A DNA stretch of 10,488 bases from CAYGJN01 sp964350135 (GTDB taxonomy: Bacteria; Bdellovibrionota; Bacteriovoracia; Bacteriovoracales; Bacteriovoracaceae), in contig CAYGJN010000094.1 of the NCBI GenBank assembly GCA_964350135.1, positions 1 through 10,488 on the forward strand. The letters are read 5' to 3'. Of the stretch, positions 6,313 to 10,488 are shown piece by piece (the first letter of the stretch is position 1; each line of letters begins with the position of its first letter). Below the pieces are notes generated by a model. The model did no database searches and had not been told where the DNA came from. It was given only the letters and a program-made list of their open reading frames with translations. Position numbers and translations under genes: made by a program.

Positions 6313-7401
6313 ATGCCTCCAACCTCATTGCTAGGTTGTTCTGTGGCAAAATTTTATCATAAACCTATTATTCTTTTAAGCATGTTTTGCATGTTCATCA
6401 CTAGTAATCTTAAGGCTTCATGCCTTTCGCGACTAGATGAGCTTATTACTAATAATAGGCCAAAGAATTTAGCTCCTCTTATTTCTACAACGAGAGCTGT
6501 CCAAAAAGATTCCGAAAATATTGTTTCGCAATTAAAAGATCTAAGTAAAAAAGCTTCAAAAACCTGTAAAGGATCTAAAGACAAACTCAATTGTGTACAA
6601 AAAGAAGTAAGTTATAAGTTTCAATCCTCCACATTTAAAAGAAGTTTAAGTGCATTTAAGGGAGAGGCCTTAAGATCAAATCCAGTTTGCTTGAAAAATT
6701 TTATGCGAATTATGGCCCAAGTCTGGAGTTTCCAGCTCATTGCCTACACTATTCATAATAGTGTAGGCAATGAAAAAATGGATTACCCATTTGATCTTAT
6801 GGTTGGGGCAGGAGTTTTCATCTGGGCAGCTGAAGAACTCAATTGCAGGGCGAAGTCTCCTTCACTGGACAAACTTTCGATTAATAATCTCAAAGAATTT
6901 AAAAAGCATGTTTTTATGAATAATCATAAAAATTATAAAACGCTTTTTAACTCTTATATAAAAGAAAACTATAAACTTGCAAAAGATCACTCTGTTATTA
7001 TTTTACTTAATATGATGGTTTTACCAGTACTAGCTTTCTCTGAAGATATTATTCGTTATGAAGTTGATAAGGAAAATAGAGAGTCTCCCTATGAAGCTAA
7101 GCAAGCAAAAACGTATTTAAAAGATGCTATGTTTTCTGGTGCCCATAGTTTTCTCTATAGTCTTCCCCTAAATATTTTCTTAGGGAAAAAAGCTTTTGAA
7201 CTTCGAGGCCTTCCTGCCATGAAAACTTGGATGAGCTCACGACCTAATATTGGAGCTACTCTAGAGTGGAGTTATAGATTAGGCATTGGATTATGGGATC
7301 AATGGTTTGTTTTAAAAATCAGAGAAGATAGTTTTCTCTTCTTTAATCCTACTCAATGGAGTGAGACAGCCATAAGAGAGCTTGAGCAGTGGGTAGACTA
7401 G
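6313..7401 (+). CDS. Unrecognised exported or membrane-associated protein, 362 residues
   Basis: No family recognised. A hydrophobic stretch preceded by Lys (AKFYHKPIILLSMFCMFITS, residues 12-31, then KASC) looks like a signal peptide or anchor. The ATG at 6313 has no SD, while an in-frame GTG at 6343-6345 has AGG seven bases upstream and would place that signal right at the N-terminus, so GTG may be the true start (352 residues). Residues 40-120 are polar and Lys/Ser-rich, with a CKGSKDKLNC pair (84-94). Later moderately hydrophobic segments lie at about 131-147, 160-173, 227-243 and 275-290, interrupted by charged regions, so several membrane contacts are possible. The C-terminus is aromatic-rich (LEWSYRLGIGLWDQWF). 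Codons 142-154 coincide with a perfect 17-bp inverted repeat. Transcribed from its own promoter, with no evident terminator before the lipocalin gene. Confidence 0.72.
   Translation: MPPTSLLGCSVAKFYHKPIILLSMFCMFITSNLKASCLSRLDELITNNRPKNLAPLISTTRAVQKDSENIVSQLKDLSKKASKTCKGSKDKLNCVQKEVSYKFQSSTFKRSLSAFKGEALRSNPVCLKNFMRIMAQVWSFQLIAYTIHNSVGNEKMDYPFDLMVGAGVFIWAAEELNCRAKSPSLDKLSINNLKEFKKHVFMNNHKNYKTLFNSYIKENYKLAKDHSVIILLNMMVLPVLAFSEDIIRYEVDKENRESPYEAKQAKTYLKDAMFSGAHSFLYSLPLNIFLGKKAFELRGLPAMKTWMSSRPNIGATLEWSYRLGIGLWDQWFVLKIREDSFLFFNPTQWSETAIRELEQWVD
6737..6773. repeat. Perfect 17-bp inverted repeat with 3-base loop inside a coding region
   Basis: Left arm 6737-6753 (TCATTGCCTACACTATT), loop CAT (6754-6756), and right arm 6757-6773 as exact reverse complement. 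It lies within codons for QLIAYTIHNSVGNE of the 6313 gene. Neither strand has a T tail, so it is not an ordinary terminator. Confidence 0.95.
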
Positions 7402-7447
7402 TATTTGTTCACCTTTTGTCCACTTGGCTTAACTAACTTCACATCAT

Positions 7448-7468
7448 AGTCTCCTAACAACGGAGGCT
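7448..7468 (+). promoter_or_regulatory. Hairpin covering the lipocalin ribosome binding site
   Basis: AGTCTCC (7448-7454) pairs with GGAGGCT (7462-7468) over seven positions (one T-G wobble), with loop TAACAAC. The right arm contains the full SD GGAGG (7462-7466), five bases before the ATG. Folding would hide the SD, suggesting control of translation. The structure is directly seen; the regulatory role is inferred. Confidence 0.45.
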
Positions 7469-7471
7469 TAT

Positions 7472-8071
7472 ATGAAATACTTAGTACTAACTTTAGTTTT
7501 TGCCCTTAATTTTAACCTTAAAGCAGTTGATACAATCAGTACTGTTGATAGCGTTAACCTAGAGCAATACCTTGGTCTATGGCATGAAATTGCAAGACTA
7601 CCTAATTCATTTCAAGATGATGACCTTGAAACTCCTTGCTACAACACCACAGCGGAATATAAAAAAGGTTATCACAAAACAATAAAAGTTAAGAACTCTT
7701 GTCGTTATCTAAAAGATGGAGTTGAAAAAGTCTCTGTTGGTAAAGCAAGAGCAACAATTAAAGACAAAAAAACAAATGCAAAACTTAGCGTTAATTTTAT
7801 CCCTATATGGAAGGACATCCCTTTTCTTAACAAATTAGCAAGTGGTGCTTATTGGGTCTCTGGTCTAGGACCAGTGAGAGATGGGCAGTATTCATGGGCC
7901 GTTGTTATTAGTCCTAAAAAGAATAAAGAAACAGGAGATCTCTTTGCTTATAATGCTTGGGTTCTGGCCAGAGAGAAAGACATTGCTAGCACTTCAGAAT
8001 TTTCTGATGCTCAGGAATTTCTAGAGCAAAACGGACTTTTTGTTGAAGATTTTGTTTTCTCACAAAAATAA
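7472..8071 (+). CDS. Lipocalin family protein (Blc-like), exported
   Basis: Encodes 199 residues; ATG is preceded by GGAGG at five bases. The signal peptide is MKYLVLTLVFALNFNLKA (cleavage about 18). There is no lipobox, so unlike E. coli Blc it should be periplasmic or secreted, not lipid-anchored. The lipocalin N-terminal signature YLGLWHEIARLPNSFQ (33-48) carries the invariant Gly-x-Trp (Gly35, Trp37). The second and third conserved blocks appear as SWAVVISPKKN (141-151) and NAWVLAREKD (161-170), followed by the C-terminal helix and FVEDFVFSQ-type end. Cys56 and Cys77 could form a disulphide. Bacterial lipocalins bind fatty acids or lysophospholipids in an eight-stranded barrel at the envelope. 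The acyl-CoA dehydrogenase nearby makes lipid handling attractive but is not in the same operon. A strong terminator follows. Confidence 0.88.
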   Translation: MKYLVLTLVFALNFNLKAVDTISTVDSVNLEQYLGLWHEIARLPNSFQDDDLETPCYNTTAEYKKGYHKTIKVKNSCRYLKDGVEKVSVGKARATIKDKKTNAKLSVNFIPIWKDIPFLNKLASGAYWVSGLGPVRDGQYSWAVVISPKKNKETGDLFAYNAWVLAREKDIASTSEFSDAQEFLEQNGLFVEDFVFSQK

Positions 8072-8104
8072 GTTTTAGTTGAAAGATAAGCTTTTCATTG
8101 ATAG

Positions 8105-8133
8105 AAGTCTCCCTCTGCGGGAGACTTTTTTTT
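8105..8133 (+). terminator. Intrinsic terminator of the lipocalin gene, abutting the next start codon
   Basis: AAGTCTCCC (8105-8113) pairs with GGGAGACTT (8119-8127) around loop TCTGC, and an eight-T run covers 8126-8133. This is a textbook strong terminator. The next base begins the ATG of the alpha/beta hydrolase, and the GGGAG in the right arm is that gene's only SD-like sequence (about ten bases from the ATG). Confidence 0.9.
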
Positions 8134-8871
8134 ATGCAACAAATTGGACTCATCTTATTAGTTATTCTTTTTCAATCATGTTCTCTTTTAGCTGATATGA
8201 ATGGTGCACATGTTTTTATCCATGGGGCCCATTTTGATGGATCTAGTTGGAAAGAAACTGCCCAGATCGTCACAGGTAAAAAACAAATTATTCTCACTCT
8301 CCCAGGAAGAGATGAAGATAAAAAAGTCGATCTTTACGACCTCGCTACTTATTCCTGTAGAAAAATCCCTTATGTTTCTACTCTTATTGTTCATAGCCAA
8401 GGGGGAGCTGTGGTCAATCAGATGATGGGAATTTGTCCTGACAAGATGAAGGAAATTGTTTATGTGAGTGCAGTCGTTCCTTTTCCTGGTGAAAAGGCCT
8501 ACGACTATTTAGAAAAACGTGATGAGAAATGGTACTTTTTTGCAGTTGATTATAAAAAGCCTGCTTTTGTTCCAAAGGATATGAAAAAATTCAGAAAAGC
8601 ATTTGCTCAAGATTATAGGGGATCAAGTTTTCCTAAAGTTTATAGTGAGCCATCTTTGATTGGAGAAGTTCCACTAAAATTTGTTCAAGCTACTTTTAAT
8701 GAAATTCCTAAATATTATATTATGACCACAAAAGATTTAATTGTGACTCCTGAAACTCAAAGAAAATATATCAAACGTTCCGGCTTTATAAAAGTTTTCA
8801 AACTAGACTCAGGACATCTTCCAATGCTCACACGTCCAAGAGAACTTGCTGAACTTATAACAAGTCTTTAG
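8134..8871 (+). CDS. Alpha/beta hydrolase, probable lipoprotein or exported esterase
   Basis: Encodes 245 residues from ATG 8134. The frame extends upstream to a TTG at 8098, but that would read through the terminator hairpin and put charged residues before the signal, so I reject it. N-terminal MQQIGLILLVILFQSC is a lipoprotein-type signal with Cys16 as likely lipid site (the lipobox FQSC is imperfect). The alpha/beta hydrolase fold is clear: oxyanion region FIHGAHFDGSSW (28-39), nucleophile elbow VHSQGG with Ser88, acid Asp201 in MTTKDLIVTPE, and His228 in DSGHLPMLTRP. It resembles the small esterase / hydroxynitrile-lyase-like group (short lid, HGA-x-H motif) that cleaves small esters; the actual substrate is unknown. 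It would act in the envelope. The stop codon directly touches that of the convergent S10 gene. Expression may depend on read-through of the preceding terminator. Confidence 0.82.
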   Translation: MQQIGLILLVILFQSCSLLADMNGAHVFIHGAHFDGSSWKETAQIVTGKKQIILTLPGRDEDKKVDLYDLATYSCRKIPYVSTLIVHSQGGAVVNQMMGICPDKMKEIVYVSAVVPFPGEKAYDYLEKRDEKWYFFAVDYKKPAFVPKDMKKFRKAFAQDYRGSSFPKVYSEPSLIGEVPLKFVQATFNEIPKYYIMTTKDLIVTPETQRKYIKRSGFIKVFKLDSGHLPMLTRPRELAELITSL

Positions 8872-9843
8872 TTAAAGGTCATAGAGATTGGCCATATCTG
8901 CTTTGAATTTTATGCGGGACTCATCCCAAGAATAAAACATATGTCCGCCTTTATAATTTTCAATGACCATGGCATCTTTTTGTTCGTTAGGAAGCTTCAT
9001 ATGGTCAACAATTCTTAAGGACGCAAAATAAGGTGTCACAAGATCATAATATCCATGAACGATAGATACCTTCATATAAGGATTCATGGCCATTCCATAA
9101 CGAAGATCATCNNNNNNNNNNNNNNNNNNNNNNNNNNNNNNNNNNNNNNNNNNNNNNNNNNNNNNNNNNNNNNNNNNNNNNNNNNNNNNNNNNNNNNNNN
9201 NNNNNNNNNNNGGAGAAATCATAATAGCGTTTGTTAAGGCCACCCCATAATCTTCTTGTAATAGCTTTGCTAGCTTTGCCACACGAAAACCACCATAAGA
9301 CTCTCCTGCAATAGAAACTGGGTCTCCCCATCTCTCATTTTCAGCTAAAAAGAGTTGTATGAAATGGCTTAGAGAATGAAGATCTGCATTTACTTTAAAA
9401 TACTCGTCTTTATCATCTTTATTAGGCTCTTTTGAGTCCTTATCAACTTCTTTTGGAAGTTTACGACTAAAGCCAGTTCCAATAGGATCTATAAAGACAA
9501 GGTCAGTAAAATCCAGCCATGTTTCTTTGTTTTCAATAAGTGCAACTGGTGGTTTAGGAAGATCACCTTTTTCAGTTAAGCCAACTCTCATTGGTCCTAG
9601 AGCAAGATGAAGATAAACAGCAGAAGCTCCAGGTCCTCCATTAAAGACAAATGTTATTGGTCTTTTAGTGTCATCATCTTTTTTATAATAAACAGAAAAC
9701 ATTTCGGCCTTGGCCTCAAGTTTTTCATCTTTAAAGGCTAGCCAGCTTGCCTTGGCCTTATACTTCACACCATTGGCAGTGATAATCTTCTCACTTGCCT
9801 CAGGAAGCTTGTACTCAGTATTTTCTTTAGTTTTCTCACTCAT
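8872..9843 (-). CDS. Serine carboxypeptidase family (S10) protein, interrupted by an assembly gap
   Basis: ATG at 9841-9843 is preceded by AGGG about seven bases upstream. Family S10 enzymes remove C-terminal residues at acid pH through a Ser-Asp-His triad. Seen here: NGGPGAS (68-74, oxyanion region), FIDPIGTGFS (117-126), the nucleophile motif GESYGG (Ser182), and after the gap HGYYDLVTPY (Asp) and KGGHMFY (His). The full triad is therefore present. A run of 100 N begins about residue 211. The frame reads open on both sides, but family members usually have roughly 150 or more residues between these motifs, so the gap probably hides more than 100 bases. No signal peptide is visible, and a stop codon precedes the start in frame, so this copy appears cytoplasmic, unlike most S10 enzymes. 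An acidic/Lys-rich insert at 130-150 is notable. Convergent with the hydrolase. Confidence 0.85.
   Translation of the reverse strand: MSEKTKENTEYKLPEASEKIITANGVKYKAKASWLAFKDEKLEAKAEMFSVYYKKDDDTKRPITFVFNGGPGASAVYLHLALGPMRVGLTEKGDLPKPPVALIENKETWLDFTDLVFIDPIGTGFSRKLPKEVDKDSKEPNKDDKDEYFKVNADLHSLSHFIQLFLAENERWGDPVSIAGESYGGFRVAKLAKLLQEDYGVALTNAIMISXXXXXXXXXXXXXXXXXXXXXXXXXXXXXXXXXXDDLRYGMAMNPYMKVSIVHGYYDLVTPYFASLRIVDHMKLPNEQKDAMVIENYKGGHMFYSWDESRIKFKADMANLYDL
9112..9211. other. Assembly gap of exactly 100 N
   Basis: A run of 100 N inside the S10 gene is a scaffolding placeholder and says nothing reliable about the true distance. Sequence resumes in the same gene on both sides. Confidence 0.99.
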
Positions 9844-9953
9844 GATTAGTCCCTTTTTCTTATGATTTCCGATTCTAGCTTAATATTTATTCTTAAAAAA
9901 GAGGGCCCAAAGGGTCATCTAAAAATTCGATAGACTTGATCCTATCTATATAT

Positions 9954-9982
9954 TTGACCTGTGCAGCAATACAGCTTATAAC
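9954..9982 (+). promoter_or_regulatory. Sigma-70-type promoter of the 10007 gene
   Basis: TTGACC (9954-9959), a 17-base spacer, and TATAAC (9977-9982) each match consensus 5/6. The expected start is near 9989-9990, leaving a leader of about 17 bases that contains the SD AAGGA before ATG 10007. Confidence 0.65.
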
Positions 9983-10006
9983 TCGCAACAACAAAAGGAT
10001 CCAACT

Positions 10007-10488
10007 ATGAAAAACACATTATTACTTATTCTAATCACTCTAGGCTCACAAGCATTTGCTGGTCATTATAAAGAGACTATAGAGCTTACAAAAAAATACT
10101 TTCTAACTACTGATGATAAATCATCTTGGGATGAAGGCGCTATTTCAATTGATAAGTTAAAAAACAATAAACAAGATACTTGGTTTGATATCGGACCTTT
10201 TCTAGCTGACAAGTTTGGGGCTTCTCATGGGGGCTTTCTACAGGGCCTAAATGTAAAAGCGCTAGAAGGTGAAGCTAAAGAAGTCAGAAAATCTCTTTAT
10301 GAGGCTGTTTTCTCTAAGGCCATAGATGCCTATTTCTGTATTGGAATGAAAGGTAATACTTGGGCCTACCATGACACGGATGCCTGTATCAAAAACCTTA
10401 AAAAAATTATCAGAAGCCTAGTTGCAAAATCAACTGATGTTTATCTTGTTGAGTTTGAAGGTGATTATTATGGACCTTTTCATGGCTT
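10007..10488 (+). CDS. Unrecognised exported protein, C-terminus off the right edge
   Basis: 160 codons are visible. ATG is preceded by AAAAGGA with seven bases spacing. Residues 1-18 (MKNTLLLILITLGSQAFA) are a clear Sec signal peptide cleaved before GHY, so the protein is periplasmic or secreted. The mature part is mixed helical and polar: HYKETIELTKKYFLTTDDKSS, a GPFLADKFGASHGGFLQGL segment, two Cys (in YFCIGMK and DACIKN) that could form a disulphide, a Lys-rich amphipathic stretch KNLKKIIRSLVAKS, and a YLVEFEGDYYGPF stretch at the edge. I recognise no family. It has its own promoter and is divergent from the S10 gene. Confidence 0.75.
   Translation, partial: MKNTLLLILITLGSQAFAGHYKETIELTKKYFLTTDDKSSWDEGAISIDKLKNNKQDTWFDIGPFLADKFGASHGGFLQGLNVKALEGEAKEVRKSLYEAVFSKAIDAYFCIGMKGNTWAYHDTDACIKNLKKIIRSLVAKSTDVYLVEFEGDYYGPFHG

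Noticed and set aside
6737..6773. Reading the 17-bp hairpin as a rho-independent terminator
   Set aside because: The plus strand is followed by A residues and the minus strand by mixed sequence; no T tail on either strand.
8098..8133. Upstream TTG start for the alpha/beta hydrolase
   Set aside because: It would translate the terminator hairpin and T run, has no SD, and spoils an otherwise clean lipoprotein signal starting at ATG 8134.
9112..9211. N run as a true 100-base interval that keeps the frame
   Set aside because: A gap of exactly 100 N is a conventional placeholder; agreement of frames on both sides has a one-in-three chance and says nothing about true length.
9901..9915. GGGCCC palindrome with nearby GGG as a terminator
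   Set aside because: Six-base site only, no stable stem or T tail, and it lies between divergent genes where no transcript should end.

Overview
This AT-rich window is bacterial and uses the standard genetic code. Genes are short-spaced, with Shine-Dalgarno (SD) sites and intrinsic terminators visible. There are no rRNA, tRNA, CRISPR or insertion-sequence signatures. Several features would fit a Bdellovibrionota-type organism such as Bacteriovorax or Halobacteriovorax: low GC, many secreted or lipid-anchored hydrolases, a long acyl-CoA dehydrogenase, a lipocalin and a C-terminal thrombospondin-3-like calcium repeat. That placement is an impression, not proof. A run of exactly 100 N (9112-9211) shows this is a scaffolded draft assembly, so single-base indels must be treated with suspicion.

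Layout. Positions 1-1378 (minus) hold a membrane sensor histidine kinase (PAS, then HisKA) that runs off the left edge. It lacks one base in a 7-T run (1107-1113), and no ATG/GTG/TTG start is visible. A strong hairpin terminator (1383-1419) separates it from a secreted caspase-like (clan CD) cysteine peptidase with calcium-binding repeats (1431-3155, minus, GTG start). Next are a terminator (3307-3329) and a divergent nucleoside-phosphorylase-family protein (3338-4060, minus). An intergenic stretch then leads to a 38-residue single-span membrane protein on the plus strand (4279-4395). This converges on a 591-residue acyl-CoA dehydrogenase (4413-6188, minus), with a 20-bp perfect palindrome between them.

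From 6313 the plus strand carries an unrecognised membrane-associated secreted protein (6313-7401) containing a perfect 17-bp inverted repeat, then a Blc-type lipocalin (7472-8071). A lipoprotein-like alpha/beta hydrolase (8134-8871) follows, whose start codon directly abuts the lipocalin terminator. The hydrolase meets, stop codon to stop codon, a serine carboxypeptidase-family (S10) protein on the minus strand (8872-9843) that is interrupted by the assembly gap. The right end holds the first 160 codons of an unrecognised exported protein (10007 onward, plus) behind a good sigma-70-type promoter.

The genes do not form one pathway. Most are single-gene units with their own signals. The common theme is cell-envelope or extracellular hydrolysis (caspase-like peptidase, alpha/beta hydrolase, possibly the S10 protein) plus lipid handling (acyl-CoA dehydrogenase, lipocalin). 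I saw no convincing new multi-gene system. The most unusual signals are the intragenic 17-bp hairpin, the terminator fused to a translation start, the SD-covering hairpin of the lipocalin, the likely leaderless microprotein, and the caspase plus calcium-repeat architecture.
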